Positions 1 to 11,129 of a stretch of 64,000 nucleotides of DNA are shown one piece after another. The stretch is from NCBI RefSeq assembly GCF_963674635.1, contig NZ_OY771475.1, positions 3,038,001 to 3,102,000 of the forward strand. Reading direction: 5' to 3'. The position numbers were made by a program, and so were the translations under genes. The notes under the pieces are model-generated. The model had not been told where the DNA came from. It saw only the letters and a list, made by a program, of their open reading frames with translations, and did not search any database. Numbering within the stretch: the first letter of the stretch is position 1; each line of letters opens with the position of its first letter. This stretch comes from Breoghania sp. Its GTDB lineage: Bacteria; Pseudomonadota; Alphaproteobacteria; Rhizobiales; Stappiaceae.

Positions 1-717
1 GTCCACGTCCACCATCATGCCACACCCGAAGCCGTGGACGCCCGCCTTGCCGCGCGTCACGATGACGATGCCCGCACCAAGATCGCGCCACTGGGCCGCG
101 ATCGCTATGTACGATTCGCCGGGATAAAGCAGATCAAGGTCCTCTTCGCTCACCTTGACGACATCGGCATGACGCACGAAGGCTTCGATCCGAGACCGCC
201 AGACAGCCGGATCCGGCTCCACATTGAGGCGCACATTGGGATCGAGCGTGATCAGCCTGCGTCCCGCTTCCCGCTCAGCCAGGGCCTTCAGCGTGGATGC
301 GACGGGCTCCACCACCAACGAATAGGACCCGAAATGGATGCCCCACACGTCCGCGCCAGGGCCGGTCTCCAGATCGGGCAGAGCGCTTGGCTCCAGAACA
401 CGGTCGGCGGCGCGCTCACCATAAAACGTATAGGCCGGGCTTCCATCGGGGCTGAGATCCACCAGGCTCAGCGTCGTGGGGCGCGCGGTTCTCATCAGGA
501 AGCCCGTCTCCACACCCTCCCGCGCCAGCACGTCATGCAGGCGGATGCCGAGAGGATCGGTGGAAAGCCCCGTCAACAATGCGGCAGGCACGTCAAGGCG
601 CGCAAGCCCCACCGCCACGTTGAAGGGCGATCCGCCGATGCGGGCATCGAAGGTCAGGCCGCAGCCTTCTTCCCTTGCAAAAAGATCCCAAAGGGCCTCG
701 CCGCAAACCAGAAACAA
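1..717 (-). CDS. PfkB-family sugar kinase (fructokinase-like), 3' end cut by window edge
   Basis: Phosphorylates a sugar, probably fructose or a related ketose, with ATP in the cytoplasm. The minus-strand translation begins LFLVCGEALWDLF and carries the PfkB substrate-binding motif GGSPFN at residues 28-33, then TLDPNVR near residue 155. The C-terminal ATP signature lies beyond position 1, so the gene is incomplete here. The start is a TTG at 717 preceded by AAGGGAG. No ATG fits as well, which makes the gene easy to miss in ATG-only searches. It is divergent from a ROK regulator, an arrangement typical of a sugar-induced operon. The exact substrate cannot be read from the sequence. Confidence 0.85.
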   Translation of the reverse strand, partial: MFLVCGEALWDLFAREEGCGLTFDARIGGSPFNVAVGLARLDVPAALLTGLSTDPLGIRLHDVLAREGVETGFLMRTARPTTLSLVDLSPDGSPAYTFYGERAADRVLEPSALPDLETGPGADVWGIHFGSYSLVVEPVASTLKALAEREAGRRLITLDPNVRLNVEPDPAVWRSRIEAFVRHADVVKVSEEDLDLLYPGESYIAIAAQWRDLGAGIVIVTRGKAGVHGFGCGMMVDVD

Positions 718-1104
718 TCCGCTCTCCCTTGCGCTTCGCACAGCGCCACGTTGCCCCACCCGTTGCGCAGCGCCGATTGAGGCACGTATCGGAACGCCGG
801 GGTTTCCCAGATTTCAGCCAATTCGGGTCAAAGATGGATATTTCCAGCACAGCCGGGCATAGTACCCTCACTCATACCTGAGGGCGCAAACGAGACCTGC
901 CTTTGCGACACTGCAACCTTCTTTTCCCGACCTCCACATCTCGCATGCTTGGACTATCGGCCAACCACACGCCTTCCGGCAGCGAAGGACCGCCACAAAG
1001 CGCCACGCTTGTCAATAAATAACTCACTTTGATTTTGGTATTAATTGGCGTCTACCATGGCGACCAAGCGCGTGCATTGAAGAAACGGCGAAACGGAGGG
1101 CGTC
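718..1104. promoter_or_regulatory. Divergent intergenic region between sugar kinase and ROK regulator
   Basis: 387 bases without a gene. On the minus strand TTGCGC (complement of 884-889) and TACTAT (complement of 859-864) are 19 bases apart, a possible kinase promoter. The spacer contains the inverted repeat CCCTCA (865-870) / TGAGGG (879-884), which could be an operator. The part near 1009-1055 is AT-rich and may hold the ROK gene promoter, but no strong -10 was found. All assignments are inference. Confidence 0.3.
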
Positions 1105-2295
1105 ATGCGGGGCGGCGATACGGCGGGGTTACGCGCCTATAATGAACGGCTGATCATGGCGGCGCTGCGCCGTCAGGGCGCGTTGTCGCGCGCAGAGATC
1201 GCGCGGGAGACCGGCCTGTCCAGTCAGGCGTCCTCGGTGATCGTCAGCCGCCTGATCGAAGACGGGCTGGCGCTCAAGCGCGACAAGGTGCGCGGACAGG
1301 TTGGCCAGCCCTCCACCCCCATCGCGCCCAATCCGGACGGGGCCTATTCACTGGGCGTGAAGATCGGACGGCATTCCACGGAAGCCATTCTGGTCAATCT
1401 GACCGGCGAGATCATCGGCAGCCGCCGGGAAGAGTTTGCGGCTCCCATGCCGGAGCGCACCCAAGCCATCGTGATCGCTCAGATCAACGATCTGCTTGGC
1501 CTTCTCGACAGGCAGGCGCGCGAACGGGTCGTTGGCATCGGCATCGCCATGCCGGGAGAGATCGAAGCGTGGGCGGTGGAACTGGGGCTTGAGCCCGGCG
1601 CTCTCGACGGCTGGCGCAGGCTCGACATTCGGCGCGCGCTGGCGGATGCCACCGGACTTGCGATCAGCATCCACAATGATGCGACAGCGGCCTGCGCGGC
1701 GGAAATGATCGCCGGAACGGCGATCACCACGCGCAGCGCCCTCTATGTCTATCTGGGCACCTTCATCGGCGGCGGCATCGTTCTGGACGGCAAGCTTTAT
1801 GCGGGCGAACAGGGCAATGCCGGGGCGATCGGCTCCATGCCCGTGAGTTCCTCGCCCGAGCAGGGCAGCCCCGAGCAGCTCATTCACAATGCCTCGGGAC
1901 TCCATCTGGAACACGCGCTGACAAAGGCCGGCTTCGATGCGCAGGCCGTCCTCAGAGATAGCGAACGCGTGGACGAGGGCACCCCGATCTTCGAGAACTG
2001 GCTGGCGGCGGCCATGCCGGAATTCACCCGCGCCGTCGTGGCCGGGCTTTCCATCATCGATTTTCAGGCCGTGGTGGTGGACGGGCTGATCCCGGCGGCG
2101 TGGCGCGACCGCCTTGCGCGGGAACTGGAGGGGGGCCTTGAGCGGTTCAACCGCTCCGGCCTTTCCCCCACCCGGGTTGTGGCGGGCAGCATCGGCCCCA
2201 TGGCCCGCGTCATGGGCGCGGCCCTGTTGCCGATGGAGGCGCGCTTTTCGCCCGATACCGACCTGTTGGTGCGCTCAGGCGCGCGCGGGGCCTGA
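1105..2295 (+). CDS. ROK-family transcriptional regulator
   Basis: Probable sugar-responsive repressor of 396 residues. Residues about 10-60 form a winged helix-turn-helix (LSRAEIARETGLSSQASSVIVSRL). Residues about 75-385 are a ROK domain with GIGIAMPGEIE and HNDATAACAAE, the usual nucleotide and sugar-binding segments. The zinc-binding CxCGxxGC motif of NagC/Mlc-type proteins is absent; the equivalent stretch reads GEQGNAGAIGS. The ATG at 1105 has GGAGGG upstream. It is divergent from the PfkB kinase and probably controls that operon. It converges with truB with only 7 bases between the stops. Confidence 0.85.
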   Translation: MRGGDTAGLRAYNERLIMAALRRQGALSRAEIARETGLSSQASSVIVSRLIEDGLALKRDKVRGQVGQPSTPIAPNPDGAYSLGVKIGRHSTEAILVNLTGEIIGSRREEFAAPMPERTQAIVIAQINDLLGLLDRQARERVVGIGIAMPGEIEAWAVELGLEPGALDGWRRLDIRRALADATGLAISIHNDATAACAAEMIAGTAITTRSALYVYLGTFIGGGIVLDGKLYAGEQGNAGAIGSMPVSSSPEQGSPEQLIHNASGLHLEHALTKAGFDAQAVLRDSERVDEGTPIFENWLAAAMPEFTRAVVAGLSIIDFQAVVVDGLIPAAWRDRLARELEGGLERFNRSGLSPTRVVAGSIGPMARVMGAALLPMEARFSPDTDLLVRSGARGA

Positions 2296-2302
2296 CGCGC
2301 GT

Positions 2303-3256
2303 TCAGTCCTGGCTTTCCGCCCCGATCATGAAGACCCGGCGCGGCTTCAGTTCGCCGCGTTCCGCAGTGCAGATGGCCACAAGGCGGCCCTGACAGGTGA
2401 CGAAGACCTCGCCCCCCAGCACCGGCGCATCGCGGCCGCGCATGAGGATGCCCTGACCGCGGCGCAGGCGTGCCTCGTCATTGCGGTTGACCGCCACTTC
2501 GTTTAGCGCCTCAAGCGCGGTTTCAACCGGCATCAGCTCTTCCATGGCCGCGGCGACGGGCGTTTCCGCCTCTTCCACCGCTTGCCCCAGCTCTTCCAGC
2601 GTCACCATGTCCTCTTCGCCGAAGGGTCCGACCAGAAGGCGGCGCAGCTCCACCACATGGCCGCAGGTGCCAAGACGCCGGCCCATGTCCCGCGCCAATG
2701 CGCGCACATAAGTACCCTTGCCGCATTCGGTCTCGAAAACGGCGGTGTCGGCATCCGGCGTCTCAACGAGATCCAGCCGGTGCACGTCAATCTCGCGGGC
2801 CTGCAACTCCACCTCAGCCCCCTCGCGGGCCAGATCATAGGCGCGCTCGCCGCCGATCTTGATGGCGGAAAATTTCGGCGGGATCTGCTCGATGGTGCCG
2901 GTGAATTCCGGCAGGATCTCGCGGATATCATCCGACTCGGGGCGCACATCGGAGGTATCGATCACCGTTCCCTCGGTGTCGTCCGTGTCCGTTTCCTCAC
3001 CCCAGCGCACGGCAAAGCGATAGACCTTTCGGCCATCCATGACATAGGGAACCGTCTTGGTCGCCTCGCCGAAAGCAATCGGCAGGCAGCCGGAGGCCGC
3101 CGGATCAAGAGTGCCCGCGTGGCCAACCTTCTTTGGATGGAACAGCCGTTTCAGCCGCGACAGCGCGTCGTTGGAGGTGAGGCCGATGGGCTTGTCGAGA
3201 ACGAGCCAGCCATCGATATCGAACTTGGGACGCTTCTTCTGCTGCTGCCGCTTCAT
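2303..3256 (-). CDS. truB: tRNA pseudouridine(55) synthase TruB
   Basis: Converts uridine 55 of the tRNA T-loop to pseudouridine. The 317-residue protein has the family opening GWLVLDKPIGLTSND and the catalytic motif GHAGTLDP with Asp51. A C-terminal extension follows the catalytic domain, as in other alphaproteobacterial TruB proteins. It lies downstream of rbfA in the conserved rimP-nusA-ylxR-infB-rbfA-truB cluster. In most relatives rpsO and pnp come next; here the convergent ROK gene follows at once. Confidence 0.96.
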   Translation of the reverse strand: MKRQQQKKRPKFDIDGWLVLDKPIGLTSNDALSRLKRLFHPKKVGHAGTLDPAASGCLPIAFGEATKTVPYVMDGRKVYRFAVRWGEETDTDDTEGTVIDTSDVRPESDDIREILPEFTGTIEQIPPKFSAIKIGGERAYDLAREGAEVELQAREIDVHRLDLVETPDADTAVFETECGKGTYVRALARDMGRRLGTCGHVVELRRLLVGPFGEEDMVTLEELGQAVEEAETPVAAAMEELMPVETALEALNEVAVNRNDEARLRRGQGILMRGRDAPVLGGEVFVTCQGRLVAICTAERGELKPRRVFMIGAESQD

Positions 3257-3439
3257 GGATGCCGCTTGTTGTCTGGGGCGGACAGGCCGCCGGGATCTGA
3301 TCGTGAAACTTGAAGAGAAAGGGGAAGACCGGGTCCGGCCCGTTCGCGCTCAGGCGAGCGCAATGCCCCTTTGCGGCGCACATCCGCGCACCGGTCAGGC
3401 GTGAGCCTCGATGCCGCGACAGGAGCCGCGGCGCCGTCC

Positions 3440-3871
3440 TCATGCGTCGTTGTCGGTCTCGTCGTCGTCGCGTGCGCCCTCATCCAGATCCTGCGCCACT
3501 TCGGGGCGGTGGAGGAGCTGGGTGATGCGGTCGTCGTCATCGAAACGGGTATCGAGGCGGAAATGCAGCTCCGGCATGTACTTCATGGTCATGCGGCGCG
3601 CCACCTGACCGCGCAGATATTTGCGATGACGACCCAGCGCATCGACCACCGCCTTGGCGTCGAGACCACCCAGCGGCATCACCAGAACGGTGGCATGCTT
3701 GAGATCGGGCGCCACGCGCACTTCCGGAACGGTGATGACATGCGTTTCCAGAACGGGATCGCGCACGTCTCCGCGCGAGAGGATTTCCGACAGTTCCTTG
3801 CGCAGCAATTCGCCTACGCGCAACTGGCGCTGCGAGGGCATGCCCTGCGCCTCGTCCTTGAACCGGCTCAT
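3440..3871 (-). CDS. rbfA: 30S ribosome-binding factor A
   Basis: Binds the immature 30S subunit and helps 16S rRNA 5'-end maturation, with a role in cold adaptation. The 143-residue protein has the family core RVGELLRKELSEIL near the N-terminus and a KH-like fold ending in an acidic tail (DDDETDNDA). The open frame extends 28 codons upstream, but MSRFKDEAQG at 3871, with GGAAG upstream, matches the usual RbfA beginning. It lies between infB (198-base gap with a strong hairpin) and truB (183-base gap). Confidence 0.95.
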   Translation of the reverse strand: MSRFKDEAQGMPSQRQLRVGELLRKELSEILSRGDVRDPVLETHVITVPEVRVAPDLKHATVLVMPLGGLDAKAVVDALGRHRKYLRGQVARRMTMKYMPELHFRLDTRFDDDDRITQLLHRPEVAQDLDEGARDDDETDNDA

Positions 3872-3916
3872 GATGTTCTTCCAATACGAGGACGCCGGCG
3901 GGGATCGAACCACACC

Positions 3917-3947
3917 GGCGCCGGGATCTTTCGTCTGGTCCGGCGCC
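3917..3947 (-). other. Stem-loop in the infB-rbfA intercistronic region
   Basis: Perfect 8 bp inverted repeat GGCGCCGG / CCGGCGCC with a 15-base loop, in the 198-base gap between infB and rbfA. No T-run follows, so it is more likely an mRNA processing or stability hairpin than a terminator. Confidence 0.45.
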
Positions 3948-4069
3948 CTGCGCATTGTGCGGAGACCGAGTTGCCCTCCGTAAGCACAGCCGCGCCAGCC
4001 AATTTCCTGGACATCGTCGGCGACCGGGCCAGAAAGGTCCGGTCCGCCTTGTCACACAGCCGCGGCCCC

Positions 4070-6766
<2,697 letters not shown>

Positions 6767-6816
6767 TCTTGCCTTCAGTCCTGCGCCGCCGCTGCGGGCG
6801 CCCTAACATCCGTCGG

Positions 6817-7449
6817 TCATGCGTTCGTTGCGGCGGAATCTGCCCGGAACCTGTCCAGCGCGCAAGCGCACGCCATGAAACTTCTGCTCGCCCGGCCCGC
6901 GAGAATTGCAGCATGTATCACATTTGCCCGCCCCAATGCCAAATCCATTTGACTTGAGGTGAACATTCGCAAGACCGGGGGGCCGCTGTCCGGTCCAAAA
7001 CGCGCCACCCGGATGGCGGCGAGCTTGCGGATTCCGTCTTCCGCCGCATCCGATGCATGCACCAGCGCGGCGAGATCGCCATTCTTCAATACGGCCTCAA
7101 CCTTGGAGAAGCCGGTTATCACTGCGCCCGACTTGCGGGCCAGCCCGAGAGCTCCCAGCGCATGCGCATAGAGACGTTCCTCTACACGATCCGCAAGGCC
7201 GGGCTCGACGCGCACATCGGACTTGAAGCCACGGGAAAAGACCCGCTTCTTCTTAGCCGTCTCGACGCAGTGACGCGTCGCACTCACCCAGACGCCGCGG
7301 CCCGGAAGCTCTCGCTTCAGATCCGCGACGACCGATCCGTCCGGCGCCAGCACGAAACGGATCATTTCATCGACGGGGCGAACCTCGCGCGTTACCGCGC
7401 ATTGGCGCTCCGTCGGCTCAGATTTGCCAGACCCGGATCGACGGGACAT
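6817..7449 (-). CDS. ylxR: YlxR (DUF448) RNA-binding protein with C-terminal L7Ae-like domain
   Basis: Predicted nucleic-acid-binding protein of 210 residues, encoded between nusA and infB as in most bacteria. Residues about 10-95 match YlxR/DUF448 (ERQCAVTREVRP, then GRGVWVSATR). Residues about 98-190 resemble an L7Ae/L30e fold (ALGLARKSGAVITGFSKVEA). The two-domain fusion is common in alphaproteobacteria. A GTG precedes the ATG by one codon; the ATG at 7449 is preferred because GGAGG sits at proper spacing. Its precise role here is unproven. Confidence 0.88.
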   Translation of the reverse strand: MSRRSGSGKSEPTERQCAVTREVRPVDEMIRFVLAPDGSVVADLKRELPGRGVWVSATRHCVETAKKKRVFSRGFKSDVRVEPGLADRVEERLYAHALGALGLARKSGAVITGFSKVEAVLKNGDLAALVHASDAAEDGIRKLAAIRVARFGPDSGPPVLRMFTSSQMDLALGRANVIHAAILAGRASRSFMACACALDRFRADSAATNA

Positions 7450-7475
7450 CACGACCTCCCGGCCCGATCCTGCGC

Positions 7476-9239
7476 TCAGCGCGCGTCTTCCTCTTCGCTC
7501 TCCGCCTCGACCTCGTCCGCGTCACCGGCATCGGAGGCCGGCGCGGAGAACATCGCCTCGGCAGCTTCCAGCGCCTCGGCAGCATTCGGATCGCGGTCCG
7601 CCTCTTGCGGGGCGGCGAAGAAGTCCTCACCGGCCTCCTCCGTCTCGATCTCGTCTTCGAGCTCTTCTTCCGGCTCGTCGACGATCAGATCCTCCGCAGA
7701 GATCCAGCCAGCCGCCACACGCGCCTGCATGATCAGCTGCTCGGCTTCCGCCTTGGAGAGATCGAAGCCGGTAAGCGCGCCGGTAAAGCGGGTCAGTTCG
7801 CCGTCCTTGCGTTCGCTCCAGCCGATCAGATCGTCGGTCGCACAACCGGCGAGATCCTCGATCGTCTTGATGTCGTCCTTGCCCAGCGCCACCATCATCG
7901 CGGTGGTGATGCCGTCAATGTCACGCAGCTCGTCCGCCACGCCCAGTTCACGGCGCTCTGCGTCGAGCTTGGCTTCCAGTTCTTCCAGGTGCTCGCGGCC
8001 ACGGGCCTGGAGCTCCTCTGCCGTCTCCACATCGAAGCCTTCGATGGAGGCGATTTCGTCCGGATCCACATAGGCCACTTCCTCAACCGAGGAGAAGCCT
8101 TCGGAAGCCAGCAGCTGCGCGACCATCTCGTCGACGTTCAGCGCCTCGGTGAAGAGATGGCTGCGCTCGGCGAATTCCTTCTGGCGACGCTCGCTCTCGT
8201 CGGCCTCGGTCATGATGTCGATATCCCAGCCGGTGAGCTGGGAGGCCAGACGCACGTTCTGACCGCGACGACCGATGGCCAGCGACAGCTGATCGTCCGG
8301 AACCACAACCTCGATGCGCTCGGCATCCTCGTCGAGCACGACCTTGGCCACTTCCGCAGGCTGGAGCGCGTTGACGATGAAGGTCGCCGCGTCCGGGTTC
8401 CACGGAATGATATCGATCTTTTCGCCCTGAAGCTCGCCGACGACCGCCTGAACGCGGGAACCGCGCATACCGACGCAGGCGCCGACCGGATCGATGGAGC
8501 TGTCACGCGAGATCACAGCGATCTTGGCGCGCGAGCCCGGGTCACGGGCAACCGAGCGGATCTCGATGATGCCGTCGTAGATTTCCGGCACTTCCTGCGC
8601 GAACAGCTTGGCCATGAACTGCGGATGCGTACGCGACAGGAAAATTTGCGGACCGCGCTGCTCGCGACGCACATCATGTATGTAGGCACGGATGCGATCG
8701 CCAGTGCGGAACGCCTCGCGCGGGATCAATTCATCGCGACGCACGATGGCTTCGGCGCGCCCCATGTCCACGATCACATTGCCGTATTCGACACGCTTGA
8801 CCACGCCATTGGCAATCTCGCCGATGCGGTCCTTGAATTCGTCATACTGGCGATCACGCTCGGCTTCGCGCACCTTCTGGACGATGACCTGCTTGGCAGA
8901 CTGGGCGGCGATGCGACCGAAATCCAGCGGCGGCAGGGGCTCGGAAATGAAATCGCCGAGTTGCGCTTCCGGATTGCGGGCACGGGCCTCATCCAGCGAG
9001 ATTTCCGTGGAGACGTTCTCCACCGTCTCGACCGCCTGCAGAAGTCGCTGAAGCCGGATTTCGCCGGTCTTGGGGTTGATCTCCGCCTTGACCTCGGTTT
9101 CCGATCCATAGCGCGAGCGTGCGGCCTTCTGGATCGCGTCTTCCATCGCCTCGATGACGATCTGACGATCGATCACCTTCTCGCGGGCAACGGCGTCCGC
9201 AATCTGCAGCAATTCCAGGCGGTTCGCACTGACAGCCAT
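7476..9239 (-). CDS. nusA: Transcription termination/antitermination factor NusA
   Basis: Binds RNA polymerase and nascent RNA and modulates pausing, termination and antitermination. The 587-residue protein begins MAVSANRLELLQIADAVAREK. It continues with an S1 domain near residues 135-200, two KH domains near 230-370 (VGMRGSRVQAVVGELQGE, AIGRRGQNVRLAS), helix-hairpin-helix acidic repeats near 400-520, and an acidic tail rich in Glu and Asp. An upstream ATG at 9245 is only a base or two from AAGGAG, so the ATG at 9239 is preferred. It follows rimP after a 205-base gap containing a partial duplicate of the rimP end. Confidence 0.96.
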   Translation of the reverse strand: MAVSANRLELLQIADAVAREKVIDRQIVIEAMEDAIQKAARSRYGSETEVKAEINPKTGEIRLQRLLQAVETVENVSTEISLDEARARNPEAQLGDFISEPLPPLDFGRIAAQSAKQVIVQKVREAERDRQYDEFKDRIGEIANGVVKRVEYGNVIVDMGRAEAIVRRDELIPREAFRTGDRIRAYIHDVRREQRGPQIFLSRTHPQFMAKLFAQEVPEIYDGIIEIRSVARDPGSRAKIAVISRDSSIDPVGACVGMRGSRVQAVVGELQGEKIDIIPWNPDAATFIVNALQPAEVAKVVLDEDAERIEVVVPDDQLSLAIGRRGQNVRLASQLTGWDIDIMTEADESERRQKEFAERSHLFTEALNVDEMVAQLLASEGFSSVEEVAYVDPDEIASIEGFDVETAEELQARGREHLEELEAKLDAERRELGVADELRDIDGITTAMMVALGKDDIKTIEDLAGCATDDLIGWSERKDGELTRFTGALTGFDLSKAEAEQLIMQARVAAGWISAEDLIVDEPEEELEDEIETEEAGEDFFAAPQEADRDPNAAEALEAAEAMFSAPASDAGDADEVEAESEEEDAR

Positions 9240-9390
9240 CGTCATTCTCCTTGCATCGCGAAGGGTCTCTGCCCTCGGGTCCCGCGATTGCTTGCCTCTT
9301 CGTCATGCCCGGAGCCCACCGGCTCCGGCCCTTCCGGCACGTCCCCGCCGAACCCGGCGTCGCCATGCCGCGAAAATTCTTCCGCGCCCG

Positions 9391-9458
9391 CCGCGCACTC
9401 GCGGCGGCTATCCGTTCAATTCCTGCCGCGCGCTCGCGACGGTTATCCGTTCAGTTCC
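9391..9458. repeat. 35 bp tandem near-duplication of the rimP 3' end
   Basis: Positions 9391-9423 and 9426-9458 align over 33 bases with 4 mismatches at a fixed offset of 35. The second copy covers the last codons and stop of rimP (stop complement at 9451-9453); the first lies past the stop, toward nusA. The likely origin is replication slippage or a local duplication. Confidence 0.85.
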
Positions 9459-10008
9459 CGCTGCCCTCGGGGGCCACGCCCGCACTCTGGGCGGCCGCGA
9501 TCAGCGCGTCGGTCAGGATCAACTTGGCCTCCGCGATGTCCGCCATGGGGACCCAGTAGGTGTCGGGCTTGTCGGCAGGAGCATCGGGAATGCGCACGCC
9601 AGCGGTCTCCTCGCGCACACCCAGCAGGATGCCGCGGAACCGCTTGCGCCCGTCATGGGGCATGTCCATCTCGATGCGCGCCTCGTGGCCCGACCAGCGG
9701 TCGAAATCCTCCGCACGCACCAGCGGGCGGTCGATGCCAGGCGAAGAGATTTCCAGATTATAGGCCCCGGAGATCGGATCTTCCACATCCAGCACCGGCG
9801 AAAGCGCCCGGCTGATGGCTTCGCAGCCCTCGACATTCATCGTGCCGTCGGCACGTTCGGCCATGATCTGCAGCGTGCCACCGTTCAGCCCCGAATAGCG
9901 AACCCGCACGAGGCGGAAGCCGAGATCCTCGATCACCGGCTCGGCAAGAGCAGCGATGCGGGCATCCAGACCCTTTTCTACAACGATACGCGGGGCGTTC
10001 TCGGACAT
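9451..10008 (-). CDS. rimP: Ribosome maturation factor RimP
   Basis: Needed for 30S subunit assembly. The 185-residue protein has the family landmarks GFRLVRVRYSG, VEGCEAISRALSPVLDVEDPI and the RimP signature YNLEISSPGIDRPL, then a C-terminal SH3-like barrel region. It is the first gene of the rimP-nusA-ylxR-infB-rbfA-truB cluster. An intrinsic terminator about 180 bases upstream separates it from trmB, so the cluster promoter probably lies between 10009 and 10190. I could not assign that promoter. Confidence 0.95.
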   Translation of the reverse strand: MSENAPRIVVEKGLDARIAALAEPVIEDLGFRLVRVRYSGLNGGTLQIMAERADGTMNVEGCEAISRALSPVLDVEDPISGAYNLEISSPGIDRPLVRAEDFDRWSGHEARIEMDMPHDGRKRFRGILLGVREETAGVRIPDAPADKPDTYWVPMADIAEAKLILTDALIAAAQSAGVAPEGSGN

Positions 10009-10190
10009 GGCACCTCTTTTTCACGGCCGGCCGGGCCGGTGTGTCTTCGCAGTGTCTTCCATCGGCATCCGGTTTCGGGCCAGACCGAACCCTCAGGGCC
10101 CGGCCGGGCCTTCGGGAAAAGCAGCGATCCTTTCGCCCGATCCGGCGCGGTCCGCAATGCCTGTCGCCACGTGTGGCGGGTCAGCCTAAC

Positions 10191-10221
10191 AAAAAAGAGC
10201 GGGACCCGGCGGGACCCACTC
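10191..10221 (-). terminator. Intrinsic terminator downstream of trmB
   Basis: Read on the minus strand: GAGTGGG pairs with CCCGCTC (one G-T pair) around an inner CCCG/CGGG, followed by six T. On the plus strand the stem arms are 10197-10203 and 10215-10221 and the A-run is 10191-10196. It ends trmB transcription before rimP. The rest of 10009-10370 shows no gene. Confidence 0.8.
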
Positions 10222-10370
10222 TCTAACTGCCCGTATTGGCCGATGGAGAATTTGAACTTGGGCGGACTATAGTCAAATACGCCGCAGACGCAAGCCCGGA
10301 AGTGCCATCGTGGCCAGACAACGTCACCTCGGGCGGCACAAGCGCCCCGTTTTGCGGCGGGTCAACCAGC

Positions 10371-11057
10371 CTACCGGCGACGGAACGTCAGGTAGTAGCC
10401 GCGCCGCCCTTCCCGGTAAGCCTTGGCCTCATAACGGGTGGACGGCCAGCCCTGCCAGGGCTCCAGCCAGTCTGCTGCGCGCTCCGCGGTCCATTCGAAA
10501 CAGTCATGGGCGCGCAGGTGGCGCAGGGTCCAGTCGACATAGGTATCGATATCGCTGGCAAAGCGGAACTCGCAGCCGGGTTTCAGAACGCGGGCGATCC
10601 GATCCAGATTTTCCGGCCCGACGAACCGGCGCTTCCAGTGGCGACGCTTGGGCCAGGGATCGGGATAGAGCAGATAGACCCGGTCCAGCGAGGCGTCCGG
10701 CAGCCAGTCCAGCAGATTGATGGCATCGTCGTTATAGAGCCGGATATTGTCCAGCCCGCCGGTCTCGATCGCCGACAGCGCCTTGGCCATGCCGTTGATG
10801 AAGGGCTCCACGCCGATGAACCCGGCATCGGGGGTCTCGGTGGCGCGGTGGATGAGATGCTCGCCGCCGCCAAAGCCGATTTCCAGCGTGATCTCCTTCA
10901 CGCTGCGGGGAAACAGCGTGTCGAGACGCTGCGGGGTCGGCTCGTTCAGATCAATGGCGAGCTTCGGCAGCAGGTCCGCCATGCGCCCGGCCTGTCCCGA
11001 CCTCAGCGCCTTGCCCTTGCGCCGTCCGAAAAAAGCGCCTTCGTAAGTGTCGTTCAT
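10371..11057 (-). CDS. trmB: tRNA (guanine-N7-)-methyltransferase TrmB
   Basis: Methylates G46 of tRNA using S-adenosylmethionine. The 228-residue protein has the SAM-binding segment LEIGFGGGEHLIH and the typical family motif YLLYPDPWPKRRHWKRR. The open frame starts six codons earlier at 11075, but that ATG abuts the metK terminator and lacks a ribosome binding site. MNDTYEGAFFGRRKGK at 11057 is therefore preferred. It lies directly downstream of metK, which makes its cofactor. Confidence 0.93.
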   Translation of the reverse strand: MNDTYEGAFFGRRKGKALRSGQAGRMADLLPKLAIDLNEPTPQRLDTLFPRSVKEITLEIGFGGGEHLIHRATETPDAGFIGVEPFINGMAKALSAIETGGLDNIRLYNDDAINLLDWLPDASLDRVYLLYPDPWPKRRHWKRRFVGPENLDRIARVLKPGCEFRFASDIDTYVDWTLRHLRAHDCFEWTAERAADWLEPWQGWPSTRYEAKAYREGRRGYYLTFRRR

Positions 11058-11076
11058 GGTGTCTTCATCATGCACG

Positions 11077-11103
11077 AAAAGCCGACCCGCTGGGGCCGGC
11101 TTT
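11077..11103 (-). terminator. Intrinsic terminator downstream of metK
   Basis: Minus-strand stem AAAGCCGGCCC / GGGTCGGCTTT (11 bp with one G-T pair), loop CAGC, followed by a short T-run ending at 11077. It lies between the metK stop and the preferred trmB start, about 20 bases before that ATG, so some readthrough or an internal promoter is needed for trmB. Confidence 0.75.
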
Positions 11104-11129
11104 CCGCATCGTGTTCACACGCCGTGTCT

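Noticed and set aside
3890..3925. T-arm-like sequence on the minus strand (GGTTCGATCCC) suggesting a tRNA
   Set aside because: No matching acceptor, D or anticodon arms can be built around it; it is part of the infB-rbfA gap.
7605..9815. 736-residue open frame on the plus strand
   Set aside because: Antisense to nusA and part of rimP; no family features.
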